From: Enterovibrio norvegicus_B
GTDB taxonomy: Bacteria > Pseudomonadota > Gammaproteobacteria > Enterobacterales > Vibrionaceae
Assembly (NCBI RefSeq): GCF_002876705.1
Contig: NZ_MDAG01000068.1
Coordinates: 62,001-126,000, forward strand
Direction: 5' to 3'
Length of the DNA: 64,000 nucleotides
Below are positions 43,741 through 52,624 of this stretch, piece by piece. Each line of letters begins with the position of its first letter. Position 1 is the stretch's first letter. Under the pieces are notes generated by a model. It was not told the DNA's origin, did not search any database, and worked only from the letters and a program-made list of their open reading frames with translations. A program made the translations under genes and the position numbers.

Positions 43741-45396
43741 ATGTTTCAGATAACTAATCAGCCGTACCAGCCGTATTTCGATATAGCACCGGTTCCCATG
43801 ATCCTTCTCAACGATTTCGGTGAAATTGTTCATCGAAATGCAGAGTGCGACCTGCTTTTTAATATCCATCCATCACGACCCGTGTTTAACGACTATGTGG
43901 CTGAAGATGTTTGGTCTGCATTGAACGCGTATTTTTCAGAGCTTCCTAGCTCGATCCCTAATGAACCCTTTTCATTTGACATTACATTGCATCAAACAAA
44001 GAGGCGGTATCGTTTCAAAGCAAATGTTGCCACCACATTTCCATCCCCCAGTTTTGTCGTTGTGCTTTCACCGCTATCGCAAAATACAGCGGAGCCTAAA
44101 CGTCGAGCACTCGAACAAGGGAAAGCGTTCCTTGAGCAGCTGCCAGTCAGCATGGCAATGCTGGACGAATACGGAATCTTTGTTGGGGCTAACCGTGCTT
44201 TCTGTGATTTATTGGGTTACGACGAAGCGTCGCTAGTGGATCGCATGGAAGCGGATGTGACGTTTGCGCCAGACGCCAACAGTGAAACACCGCTTCGTAA
44301 CAACCTTAAGTGTCACATAGACAAACAATATAGCGTTGATAAGCGTTACATACACAAAGATGGTCATCAGATCTGGGTGCGCGTTTTTGTCTCGCTCACC
44401 ACTGATTCAGAATGTGATTCTGCCAATGACAACGTTCGTTATGTCATTGCGGTTATTGATATTCACGAAGAAAAGCAATTGCAAAATGTCATTGCCACGT
44501 CTGAACGTCGTTTCCGTGCCATCGCGGAAAACATCAGTTCTGTTGTGTGGATGTCGGGCGCTGATCCGCAACGCGTGCTTTACGCGAATAAATGCTATCG
44601 CAGTGTGTGGGAAGAATCGGTCGACAAACTATACAGTGATGCGCGTTCTTTTCTCGATAAAGTACACCCTGCAGACAGGGAAATTGCTGAATCCATTCGT
44701 TTTAATACATCCGGTGACTCCTGGAGTATTAATTATCGTTTGCTGTTTGATGACGGACGCGTCAAACATTTGCGCGACAGCGGCCATTGCGTTTTTGATA
44801 GCAATGGCGAATTGATCTACCGCGTGGGTACATCAACCGACATCACTGCTGAAATTAGCCAGCGCGACAATATGGTTGTTATGGCGAAGAAGCTGAAAGA
44901 GCTTGTTGATTATGATTCCCTCACGGGCTTGAAGTCACGCCATGCGATCATGACGGATATTCAAGAGAGTTTTCAGCACTTTAAACAAACCAATGATCCT
45001 TCGGTTCTTGTGTACATTGATGCGGATGGATTTAAAGGTATCAACGATACATTGGGGCATGATGTTGGTGACAAAGTGCTCTGTGCTATCGCAAAACACC
45101 TAACCAGCCATATTCGTGACACCGATGTAGCGGGACGTATTGGCGGCGACGAATTCATCGTTTTGCTTCGTCATACTTCACAAGAAGATGTCGCGCAAAT
45201 CCTTGAGCGATTGTGCAGTGAGATACATGACATAAGTTTACCCGGAGACATGAAGGTGTCCTTGAGTCTCGGTGCTTATGATCTTAGTGACGAAGTTATT
45301 ACGGCAGAACAGTGGCTTAACGACGCTGATAAAACCATGTATCACAATAAAAGGGCACGAAAACGTGCTCGTAAATCGCAACTAAAAACACAGTGA
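43741..45396 (+). CDS. PAS-GGDEF diguanylate cyclase
   Basis: A 551-residue soluble protein with three PAS domains (about 10-105, 120-250, 255-380) and a C-terminal GGDEF domain with intact RIGGDEF (GGDEF at 468-472). An I-site RxxD (459-462, RDTD) lies five residues before it, so product inhibition by c-di-GMP is expected. No EAL domain. Signal input is probably cytoplasmic, via the PAS domains. Upstream in-frame codons (ATG 43693, TTG 43687) exist without a ribosome-binding site; ATG 43741 is chosen but it too has only a tightly placed GAGG, so the start is uncertain. Confidence 0.9.
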   Translation: MFQITNQPYQPYFDIAPVPMILLNDFGEIVHRNAECDLLFNIHPSRPVFNDYVAEDVWSALNAYFSELPSSIPNEPFSFDITLHQTKRRYRFKANVATTFPSPSFVVVLSPLSQNTAEPKRRALEQGKAFLEQLPVSMAMLDEYGIFVGANRAFCDLLGYDEASLVDRMEADVTFAPDANSETPLRNNLKCHIDKQYSVDKRYIHKDGHQIWVRVFVSLTTDSECDSANDNVRYVIAVIDIHEEKQLQNVIATSERRFRAIAENISSVVWMSGADPQRVLYANKCYRSVWEESVDKLYSDARSFLDKVHPADREIAESIRFNTSGDSWSINYRLLFDDGRVKHLRDSGHCVFDSNGELIYRVGTSTDITAEISQRDNMVVMAKKLKELVDYDSLTGLKSRHAIMTDIQESFQHFKQTNDPSVLVYIDADGFKGINDTLGHDVGDKVLCAIAKHLTSHIRDTDVAGRIGGDEFIVLLRHTSQEDVAQILERLCSEIHDISLPGDMKVSLSLGAYDLSDEVITAEQWLNDADKTMYHNKRARKRARKSQLKTQ

Positions 45397-45518
45397 CTCT
45401 TATTGCTCTAAGCGAGTATTAGAACTTTCTGCTGATATAGTGCAGTTGTATTTTTATTGAGACGGTTCTTTGTATTGCATCAGAGTATTCTCTTAGTTGT
45501 ATAACAGAGGGATTTACC

Positions 45519-46187
45519 ATGCAGAGTGTTGTGGAAGTTTTCGGTACTGCGCTAGCCAGCTATTACAACGGTAATAAATCAGGGAAACTCATTGTTAGGG
45601 AAAACAATGGTACATCAGTGATCCCAACATCTGATTTCTTTCGACGACCAGAAGATGTGGCGACAGATCGCATCGCGTTGTCTTACTGCCGACGAAGTGT
45701 TCTGAACATCGGAGCAAGCAGCGGAGAGCATTCGCTGTACCTCGTGGCAAAAGGTATAAAAGTAACGTCAATAGACAGTTCTCCTATTGCGTGTGCCATC
45801 ATGCATCAGCGAGGCGTCCCGTCCGTTATCTGCGGTCATCTTTTTGATCAACATCCTATGTTCGATCGCACCTTCACATGGCTCGCTTTACGTGGCGTCG
45901 TGGGTCAACTCGGGAACATTCGCAATTTCTTCCATTTTCTGGATCTTGCCCATCGTAATTTGTACCCGGGCGGGCGATTGATCCTAAGCTCAGAAAACCT
46001 TCGCTATGAAGGTTACCGTACTCGTCATTTGACGTTTGAGTTTGATGGAAGGGTGAGTGAAGAAATGCCGTGGTTTGACATTGGTATGTCAACGCTAAGG
46101 CGTGTAGCGGAAAGTAAGAACTTTAACTGCCGAATTGTCTATTGTGATGACAGCAACAAGTACGTGGCGTTACTAACAAAGCGTTGA
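45519..46187 (+). CDS. Class I SAM-dependent methyltransferase
   Basis: A 222-residue methyltransferase of the Rossmann class. The SAM-binding motif is VLNIGASSGEHSLYL (about 60-75), with the acidic residue after the next strand in VTSIDSSP. The N-terminus and the C-terminal half are not similar to a named methyltransferase. A good GAGGG ribosome-binding site precedes the ATG. The substrate is unknown; its closeness to the cyclase gene upstream is not evidence of a shared role. Confidence 0.85.
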   Translation: MQSVVEVFGTALASYYNGNKSGKLIVRENNGTSVIPTSDFFRRPEDVATDRIALSYCRRSVLNIGASSGEHSLYLVAKGIKVTSIDSSPIACAIMHQRGVPSVICGHLFDQHPMFDRTFTWLALRGVVGQLGNIRNFFHFLDLAHRNLYPGGRLILSSENLRYEGYRTRHLTFEFDGRVSEEMPWFDIGMSTLRRVAESKNFNCRIVYCDDSNKYVALLTKR

Positions 46188-46272
46188 TTGAGTGACACTG
46201 TCACAATTTCACGAGTGGTGAATGTGTCAGTGTAACTGTCAGATATTTATGAAATAAATAAAAGTGGGGCAA

Positions 46273-46479
46273 TTATAGCCCCATGATTTTTGAATATTTT
46301 TCCACACAGTGTTCAAAATGTTCGCGCATGCTATCTTCAGTTTGCGCCTGTGCTTGCTGCAATAGAATACCGCGTTCTGCCACCCCGTTTTTTACCTGCC
46401 ATACGGCGTATGAGGCTTGCTTATCAAGCTCGATCATCTGTTTTTCATCGGGTGGCAATAGGGCTAAGTTTTGGCTCAT
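46273..46479 (-). CDS. Small conserved-type hypothetical protein, 68 residues
   Basis: A helical, charged 68-residue cytoplasmic protein (MSQNLALLPPDEKQMIELDKQ...). It has an AGAG ribosome-binding site and no membrane segment. It may belong to the DUF3283 family of small vibrio proteins, but this is only a pattern recollection. Plus-strand frames over the same interval lack ribosome-binding sites and are rejected. Confidence 0.65.
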   Translation of the reverse strand: MSQNLALLPPDEKQMIELDKQASYAVWQVKNGVAERGILLQQAQAQTEDSMREHFEHCVEKYSKIMGL

Positions 46480-46642
46480 GCTGACTCTCTGTAGAATTTA
46501 AACCTCAAAAACGTGCATAACATAGCTGAGACTCGCATTAACGACAAGCGCTTACCGTCCCCTTACGGGAATCTGACACAGTTTTGGCCGATCCTGATTA
46601 CTATTGGCGCTACATCGCGTTAAGTAGTAAGAAGGCGGATAT

Positions 46643-46993
46643 ATGGAATTCACTTATCAAGACAGACAAACACTCTACGATGCTTGGATGTCTTACAAAG
46701 CTAAACTGAGAATCACTCAAATTGAAATGGCAAAGCGCTTAGGGATCAATCAATTGGATTTTTCTCGCGTGCTGCGAGGTGACGTACCTTTGGAGCAAGG
46801 CTTTGTTTACCGTTTCTGTAAGGAAATTGGCATTGAACCAGACCAATCTCTTCCAAGCTTAAAAGCCCTTCGAAACGTATCTGCACCTTCTGGTCCTGTC
46901 ACAGTAAGAACATCACTCACCGTTGATGGCACCATTTCAAAAGTGGAATACCAAGGCAATCAAGTCTTCATAGAATTTGAAACGCTGCCATAA
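46643..46993 (+). CDS. XRE-family HTH transcriptional regulator, short
   Basis: A 116-residue protein with a Cro/CI-type helix-turn-helix near the N-terminus (ITQIEMAKRLGINQLDFSRVLRG, about residues 23-45, quoted in part) and a short beta-rich C-terminus (about 80-116) that may mediate dimerisation. AAGGCGG precedes the ATG. It is monocistronic, with a terminator just after the stop. The target is unknown. Confidence 0.85.
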   Translation: MEFTYQDRQTLYDAWMSYKAKLRITQIEMAKRLGINQLDFSRVLRGDVPLEQGFVYRFCKEIGIEPDQSLPSLKALRNVSAPSGPVTVRTSLTVDGTISKVEYQGNQVFIEFETLP

Positions 46994-46995
46994 AG

Positions 46996-47019
46996 AAAGC
47001 CATCGTTAGATGGCTTTTT
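46996..47019 (+). terminator. Intrinsic terminator of the XRE gene
   Basis: AAAGCCATC, loop GTTA, GATGGCTTTTT. It also reads in the other direction towards the convergent GST gene. Confidence 0.85.
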
Positions 47020-47053
47020 GGGTTTTCAGTCCTGAAAGAGGCAGTGAACGTGG

Positions 47054-47671
47054 CTATGAGGCGTTGGCAATTGCAGGGCGGTTAGCCACAGTTTGTTGCC
47101 ACTTTTGAAGCGCCGGCACGTTTTCATCAATGTGTATGTCGAGATTTTTTATAAAACCACACATGACAAACGCAGTGATATCTGCAACGGTAAACGTGTC
47201 ACCGGCGACAAACGTCGAGTGCTGCAAACGGGCTTCCAACCGCGGCAGGAACTCAATCACACGTTGTTTTGACTCTTCGCCCCACGCGGGTACGCAACGC
47301 TCTCTGTCGTTGTAAATGCCGGTGATGTTTCGAAATGCCTGAAACGCGGGAAACAAACCATCCAGCTCTACAATGCGGTTCCACATTTCGACTTGTCCGA
47401 TCGCTATAGGCGTATCACCAAAAAGGTGATTATCTGTGGGGAAGGCGGCATCAATGTAGCGGCAAATCGCCATGGACTCACACAGGCTCGTGCCGTCATC
47501 CAATGCTAATACCGGGATCTTTTTATTCAGGCTCAGCGCAGCAAATTCGTCGGAAAGGTTTTCACCGCCACCTATGTCCACATTGACACGTGGAATTTCA
47601 ATGTTCTTCTCTGCAAGAAACAGACTGACACGTCGAGCGCTGGGCGCAGGGCCTTTTTCGTAGATCTTCAT
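47054..47671 (-). CDS. Glutathione S-transferase family protein
   Basis: A 205-residue GST with an N-terminal thioredoxin-like domain (MKIYEKGPAPSARRV, then PVLALDDGTSLCESMAICRYID with the glutathione-binding Glu-Ser pair, about residues 66-67) and a helical C-terminal domain (DTFTVADITAF). AAGGAG lies before the ATG. The residue usually serving as catalytic Tyr/Ser/Cys in the first loop is Ser11 or nearby. Specific function unknown. Confidence 0.9.
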   Translation of the reverse strand: MKIYEKGPAPSARRVSLFLAEKNIEIPRVNVDIGGGENLSDEFAALSLNKKIPVLALDDGTSLCESMAICRYIDAAFPTDNHLFGDTPIAIGQVEMWNRIVELDGLFPAFQAFRNITGIYNDRERCVPAWGEESKQRVIEFLPRLEARLQHSTFVAGDTFTVADITAFVMCGFIKNLDIHIDENVPALQKWQQTVANRPAIANAS

Positions 47672-47728
47672 CGTTTCTCCTTGCCGTTTTCATGGGCGAC
47701 TGGTTTCTCTATTTGGGTGAATTTCTGG

Positions 47729-49927
47729 TTACTTGGGTGAAAGAGGAAGCCACACCGACACGCTTACACCGTTCTGTGTCTGCAAGTTTTGGATAGAGAG
47801 CTCTCCACCATGGAACTCCGACACTAAACGGGCGATATAAAGGCCTAAACCTAAATGCGGTTTATCGGACTTTTGTTTTTCCTCCCGAACAGAGACCATG
47901 GAATTGAGCAATTGATTTCCCATATTTTTAGGCAGTGTCGGCCCAAAATTTGAAACTGTGATGCAGGCGCGGCTATCAACACGGTTGAGCTGAACCGTAA
48001 TTGCTGTCTCTGGTGTGCGAAATTCAGCGGCATTGGCAACCAATTTATCGAGCAATTGAGCAATGTACTCAGGCACACCAAGCATTACGTAACCGTTTGA
48101 TTGTGAGGAAACCTCAATCGTGAACACTTGTTCCGGATACGCATATTCATAGCCCTGAACGCAGCCTTTGATCACTTCATCAAGCGGAAACGCCTGCGTA
48201 TCTGCGTGGTTAAAGCTTTGTTCTAAACGTGTCGCTTCCGTCATGCTGGATAAGATGGTCGCCAATCGAGAAACACCTTCTTGAGCGCGATCAATATAGC
48301 GTTGCTGATCATCATCCGTGGTGACGAAGGAAAGGTTCTCCAAAGAAGAGCGCACAACCGCAACTGGCGTTCGAAGTTCGTGAGACAGGCTGGACGACAT
48401 TTTTTCTAGGTAGCTGTTGTACTCGGATTGTCGATTAACCATGTTAGACAGCGTACGAGAGAGGTCGCCAATTTCGTCTTTACTTTGCGCAGGAGAAAGC
48501 TGGTGGCGAACGCGGCCTTGAGGGTCAATGGCACTCTCTGCGTCATCTCTGAGTTTTCTCACGCGGCGAGAAATGTGTGAACCGAACAACAGCAAGACCA
48601 CAACCCCAATACAAATTACCGCCAGCAACACATTAAACAACTGCTCTAAAGCTTTGTTGCGCAGTGTCTTGATGCCCTTGGTGTTCTCTTCAACAACCAC
48701 CGCACCCACCACGTGGTTATTGATCTTGATGGGGTAAGCGGCGGATAAGATCAGCGACCCTTGGTCTGGCGTTAATCGCCAATTGGCGTAAGGGCGACCT
48801 AATAATGCTTGTTGCACTTCGATGCCGCGAAACACCGCTGCATTTTGCATCGTATCAACGATAGATTCTGGAGGGCGCTCAAGCCATTGGTAGTAAAGTG
48901 GGTTGAGTATGTGGGTTTGCAGCCAGCCCATGATACCGTTCGGCGGCTCTTGATATTCAACGGTGGTTTCCCATACGCCATTGGCGGTTTGCAGGTCGCC
49001 ACTTTTGGCCAATACGCGGGCATGACGATCGACCACCCACACCCGTGAACCGTCATCGTTGATGGTATTGAGTACGCTTTCCAGTGCAGGTGATGGCGTG
49101 AGTAACGTGCCTAGGGTTTCGGCGTTCTTGGGATTGGATGTTGCAATGATGGTTTCTATTTCTCGATTGAATGGGTCGTTAACGTTATAAAACGCTAACC
49201 CCAATTTCTCGCCCACGAGCCAGTTGGGAATCGCCAATTCAATGACATGACCTGTCGAGGTTTCCTGCCACCACGCGTTTATTGCATTTGAAGGAAAAAC
49301 GCCGTTCTCTGAAAGAATAGAATCTTCAATTAAATCAACGTGTGCACGTCCGCTTTGTGTTGCGGTGACGGCGTAACGTTTTAAGTCGCCTTCTGGGGTG
49401 GTTAATGCCACTATTAGGTGGTCGTTTCTGTCAATGCGACTGGTCCCTTTGCGTTTTAATACTGGGTTCGCATCGGTCACATCAAGTAGGGCATACACAT
49501 CGTCACCGTCACTCCCCATGACCAAATCAAACTTAATGTTGTCAGGCCTGTAGGTGTTCTTGCTGAAGACCACGTGCTTTGATGTGTAGGGTTTAAAATG
49601 CTCGCGGTAGCGCTCCCAATCAAGGGGGCTGCCATCTATATCGATATGCGAATTGAGGTCAAAGGCATACAGGTCTTTGCCATCGTCTAAACGTGGTTTC
49701 GTAAAGCGTTGGCGTTCAAATAAGCGAGGTTGCTGATTAAGCGCCATTGAGAATGCTCGCGCTGACCCCATCACGGTTTGTTCTTGGCCCTGGCGAAGCA
49801 CATTCTCAAGTTCCCACACGTACTTGTAACCAATAAACGGCAACAAAAGCAGTAAACCTGAGAGCAAAACGACTTTGGTGCGAATGCCTGATGCCCAGCG
49901 AAGCACGCGCTCAATCAGCGATGTCAT
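47729..49927 (-). CDS. pdsS: Proteobacterial dedicated sortase system histidine kinase PdsS
   Basis: A 732-residue membrane histidine kinase. TM1 is at about 17-37, a large periplasmic sensor (38-428) follows, with a CBM9-like segment (IDIDGSPLDWERYREHF, about 95-111), then TM2 (about 429-450), a HAMP-like linker, the H-box with His516 (SSLSHELRTPVA) and a C-terminal ATPase domain. The overall pattern matches the PdsS family, which co-occurs with a variant sortase and its target in marine proteobacteria. Its ATG overlaps the pdsR stop by 4 bp. No sortase or LPXTG-type target gene is within the window. Confidence 0.87.
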   Translation of the reverse strand: MTSLIERVLRWASGIRTKVVLLSGLLLLLPFIGYKYVWELENVLRQGQEQTVMGSARAFSMALNQQPRLFERQRFTKPRLDDGKDLYAFDLNSHIDIDGSPLDWERYREHFKPYTSKHVVFSKNTYRPDNIKFDLVMGSDGDDVYALLDVTDANPVLKRKGTSRIDRNDHLIVALTTPEGDLKRYAVTATQSGRAHVDLIEDSILSENGVFPSNAINAWWQETSTGHVIELAIPNWLVGEKLGLAFYNVNDPFNREIETIIATSNPKNAETLGTLLTPSPALESVLNTINDDGSRVWVVDRHARVLAKSGDLQTANGVWETTVEYQEPPNGIMGWLQTHILNPLYYQWLERPPESIVDTMQNAAVFRGIEVQQALLGRPYANWRLTPDQGSLILSAAYPIKINNHVVGAVVVEENTKGIKTLRNKALEQLFNVLLAVICIGVVVLLLFGSHISRRVRKLRDDAESAIDPQGRVRHQLSPAQSKDEIGDLSRTLSNMVNRQSEYNSYLEKMSSSLSHELRTPVAVVRSSLENLSFVTTDDDQQRYIDRAQEGVSRLATILSSMTEATRLEQSFNHADTQAFPLDEVIKGCVQGYEYAYPEQVFTIEVSSQSNGYVMLGVPEYIAQLLDKLVANAAEFRTPETAITVQLNRVDSRACITVSNFGPTLPKNMGNQLLNSMVSVREEKQKSDKPHLGLGLYIARLVSEFHGGELSIQNLQTQNGVSVSVWLPLSPK

Positions 49928-50619
49928 TTGTTGCTATCCCAGCGGTAGCCCATGCCATACACCGTATCGATATGGTCAAAGTTGCTATCCAATGCGATAA
50001 ATTTTTTACGAATACGTTTTACGTGTGAAGTGATGGTGCTGTCGTCGACAACAACATGTGCCTCTTGCATCAAATCTTGACGACTTCTTACGTGACCAGG
50101 CCGTTTAGCTAAGGCATGCACCAGCCAAAACTCCGTGACGGTGAGATCAACCGTCTGATCATCCCATTTAACCTGCATACGGTTGAGATCGAGTGTCAGT
50201 TTTTCTCGTTCAAGCAGAGACTCTGTGTCTGTCGCGGCTTGGCTCAGTAATTCACTGCGACGAAAGAGTGCAGCAATACGCGCCATCAAGTGTGGCAGGC
50301 TAATGTCTTTCGTTAAGTAGTCATCCGCGCCCATGCGAAGGCCCACAACGGTATCAATATCACTGTCACGCGCGGTTAGGAAAATAATGGGAATGGTGGC
50401 TGACATTGCACGTAGAGATTGGCAGAGGTGAAACCCACCATCGATTTCATCAGCAAGGCCAATATCAATGATCGCCAAATCGGGCATGCGTTGCTTAAAG
50501 CCATCTTCCGCATCTTGTCGGTTGGCATAAGGTGATACCGCATAACCTTGCTTGCGGAGCACATCCGCATAGTTTTCTCGGATAGCGGGTTCATCTTCTA
50601 CGATAGCAATACGTTTCAT
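49924..50619 (-). CDS. pdsR: Proteobacterial dedicated sortase system response regulator PdsR
   Basis: A 231-residue OmpR-type response regulator with a receiver domain (phospho-acceptor Asp52 in IIDIGLAD, acidic pocket EDE at 8-10, Lys of LTKD) and a C-terminal winged-helix DNA-binding domain (about 135-228, VYGMGYRW near the end). The first ATG, 50619, is used; a TTG further upstream is possible but less natural. It is overlapped by pdsS. Divergent pdsO begins 253 bp away, so the space between probably contains its operators. Confidence 0.9.
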   Translation of the reverse strand: MKRIAIVEDEPAIRENYADVLRKQGYAVSPYANRQDAEDGFKQRMPDLAIIDIGLADEIDGGFHLCQSLRAMSATIPIIFLTARDSDIDTVVGLRMGADDYLTKDISLPHLMARIAALFRRSELLSQAATDTESLLEREKLTLDLNRMQVKWDDQTVDLTVTEFWLVHALAKRPGHVRSRQDLMQEAHVVVDDSTITSHVKRIRKKFIALDSNFDHIDTVYGMGYRWDSNK

Positions 50620-50872
50620 TTTTTCTCTGGTAATCAATCAGTAGTTGGTTTGACTATACCCGAAATCATGCCATGAAAAAGGGGGGAAAATGCGTCATAA
50701 GTGAAAAGCCATTTTTTTGCCACATTTGATCGGCACATTGCCCGATTTGTTCCCAAAGCTTGCCATTTTACCTTGGTTTAATGAACTCATCGAAACACAC
50801 ATTAACGCAGTAACCGGTTCATACCGAACCCAAGCAAAAAACGTTAACACCTAAACGGATGAGGAATTCACC
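50620..50872. promoter_or_regulatory. Divergent promoter region of pdsR and pdsO
   Basis: Only promoter DNA fits here (253 bp between the divergent starts). AACCCAAG and similar short motifs occur near pdsO, but I could not identify a PdsR repeat by eye. Confidence 0.4.
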
Positions 50873-51598
50873 ATGAAAAAGATGAACAAAACTTTGATCG
50901 CACTGGCGCTTACTATTCCGATGGCAACATCAACGGCATTCGCGTCTGGTAACACAACCTCGACTGACCGAGATGAAAACATCGGCGCGATTGGTTTCGG
51001 TGGTGGTGCGGCACTGGGCGCAGTGGTTGGTGGCCCTGTTGGCGCTGTGGCTGGGGCAGTTGTCGGTGGCTTAATTGGACAGCTAGTGAGCTTTGAGGAC
51101 TACAGCAAAGAGCAAGATGACGTCATTGCTAACATGAGCCAACGTAACCTTGAGTTAGAGGAAGTGAGCGAACTGTATGCGCAAAACCAAGTTGAAATTG
51201 CCAATCTTAAAACCGCGTTAAATCAGAAAAACATCGAGCTAGAGTTGGCCATGGACATTCAATTTCGCACCAACTCGGCGGAGATTGAACCGCACTTCCA
51301 GTACCAACTTGATGAAATTGCATTTTTGATGCGCCAGCAACCAGACATGTTCTGGGATCTTGAAGGACATGCGGATGTGCGCGGCAATCAAGACTATAAC
51401 CTGCAGCTTTCTCAAAAACGTGTTGAATCTGTTTATAACTACCTCGTTTCTCAAGGTGTCGAGCCAGAGCAGTTGATTCAAACAGCATTCGGCGCACAGT
51501 TGGCGATTGAAACGGAAGGCGACCGCGAAGGCTATTTCTTTGACCGCCGTGTCAGCCTAAAAGCATCACCGCAATCAACCAAAACAGCCAACAACTAA
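50873..51598 (+). CDS. pdsO: Proteobacterial sortase system OmpA-family protein PdsO
   Basis: A 241-residue exported protein: signal peptide (MKKMNKTLIALALTIPMATSTAFA, quoted in part), a glycine-zipper hydrophobic segment (about 39-67, GGAALGAVVGGPVGAVAG in part), a coiled coil (about 75-125) and a C-terminal OmpA-like peptidoglycan-binding domain (about 125-230; LEGHADVRGNQDYN and the RRVSL ending). This architecture is that of PdsO, which occurs only with pdsS/pdsR. AATG preceded by GAGGA. GNAT gene begins 15 bp downstream. Confidence 0.9.
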   Translation: MKKMNKTLIALALTIPMATSTAFASGNTTSTDRDENIGAIGFGGGAALGAVVGGPVGAVAGAVVGGLIGQLVSFEDYSKEQDDVIANMSQRNLELEEVSELYAQNQVEIANLKTALNQKNIELELAMDIQFRTNSAEIEPHFQYQLDEIAFLMRQQPDMFWDLEGHADVRGNQDYNLQLSQKRVESVYNYLVSQGVEPEQLIQTAFGAQLAIETEGDREGYFFDRRVSLKASPQSTKTANN

Positions 51599-51613
51599 GC
51601 AGGGCGGTTTGAT

Positions 51614-52063
51614 ATGGATATTCGACAAGCAACCCGTCACGACGCAGAGCGCATGTGCGCGCTCTGCGAGACGCTGGGCTACCCAGCGTCGCTCTCTCAA
51701 ACGGAAGCGCGCCTAACGCGAGTGCTGGACAGCGAAAACGGCGATATCTTCGTTGCTGAATTGTGCGGTGTGGTCGTTGGTTTTATTACGGTTCACATCG
51801 TCGATGTGGTGCATGATGACATGCCATGGGGGCGGATTTCTGCGCTGGTGGTCGATGAGAATTTTCGGGCGCTTTCTGTGGGTCGTCAATTACTCGATTA
51901 CGCGGAAACCTACTTCAACGCGAGACAATGCCTGCGCGTTGAAGTCACCAGCCACATTAGTCGTGAAGAGGCACATGGCTTTTATCTTCACTTGGGTTAT
52001 CGCATTACACCCATGCGTTTTATTAAGCTGTTGGCTCAACGGACGTTAGTGGCGATAAGCTAA
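51614..52063 (+). CDS. GNAT-family N-acetyltransferase
   Basis: A 149-residue GNAT protein with the CoA-binding segment ALVVDENFRALSVGRQLL (about residues 75-92) and a HGFYLHLGYR motif near the C-terminus. It follows pdsO by 15 bp and may be expressed with it, although the two have no evident functional link. The last 41 bp overlap the end of the convergent ogt gene on the other strand. Confidence 0.85.
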   Translation: MDIRQATRHDAERMCALCETLGYPASLSQTEARLTRVLDSENGDIFVAELCGVVVGFITVHIVDVVHDDMPWGRISALVVDENFRALSVGRQLLDYAETYFNARQCLRVEVTSHISREEAHGFYLHLGYRITPMRFIKLLAQRTLVAIS

Positions 52064-52550
52064 AGGTATCGGCGGCCATTTTTTGCTCATGTTTTAGCAA
52101 CCATTGCTTTGCATCTAGGCCGCTCGCATACCCTGTTAATGTGCCATTTTTACCAATCACACGATGACAAGGCACGATAATGGACACGGGGTTTTGTCCA
52201 TTGGCAGCGCCAACAGCGCGAGAAGCGGTTGGGCGCTCAATACGTTGTGCCAATTCGCCGTAACTCAATGTTTCACCAGCAGGGATGGTTTGTAGCGCTT
52301 CCCACACAGTGCATTGGAAATCCGTACCTAACAAATCAAGCGGCACATCAAATTCAATCGCTTCTCCTGCAAAGTAGCGATCGAGCTGGGCAATGACGGT
52401 TTCAAAGGGCTCGCGAGCAATAACGTCATCCTCTGATGTTGGAATGTCATATTTATAGTTTGGTAACGTGAGCGACGTTAGACCTTTCTCGGATGCAGTC
52501 AGAATAATCACGCCAAGTGGAGAGTCGTATTCGTAGCGATAATTTGTCAT
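52023..52550 (-). CDS. ogt: Methylated-DNA--protein-cysteine methyltransferase (Ogt type)
   Basis: A suicide enzyme that removes methyl or larger alkyl groups from O6-guanine and O4-thymine. The active-site PCHRVIG motif with Cys is intact, and the helix-turn-helix segment SYGELAQRIERPTASRAVG precedes it. The 175-residue length is typical of Ogt (not of Ada, which has extra domains). ATG 52550 is used; a TTG two codons earlier exists. It lies 74 bp downstream of the ada-alkA fusion on the same strand, so both form an alkylation-damage unit. It overlaps the GNAT gene by 41 bp tail to tail. Confidence 0.95.
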   Translation of the reverse strand: MTNYRYEYDSPLGVIILTASEKGLTSLTLPNYKYDIPTSEDDVIAREPFETVIAQLDRYFAGEAIEFDVPLDLLGTDFQCTVWEALQTIPAGETLSYGELAQRIERPTASRAVGAANGQNPVSIIVPCHRVIGKNGTLTGYASGLDAKQWLLKHEQKMAADTFSLSPLTSVEPTA

Positions 52551-52624
52551 GGTCAATTCCTTCTTCTCTTCCGTTGGTCAGAGCGTACCCTGGCCGAAAT
52601 AGGTATATGGATAGAATGCGTGTT

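Noticed and set aside
46283..46501. Plus-strand ORFs opposite the 68-residue gene
   Set aside because: They lack ribosome-binding sites and are Cys/Ser-rich shadows of the better minus-strand frame.
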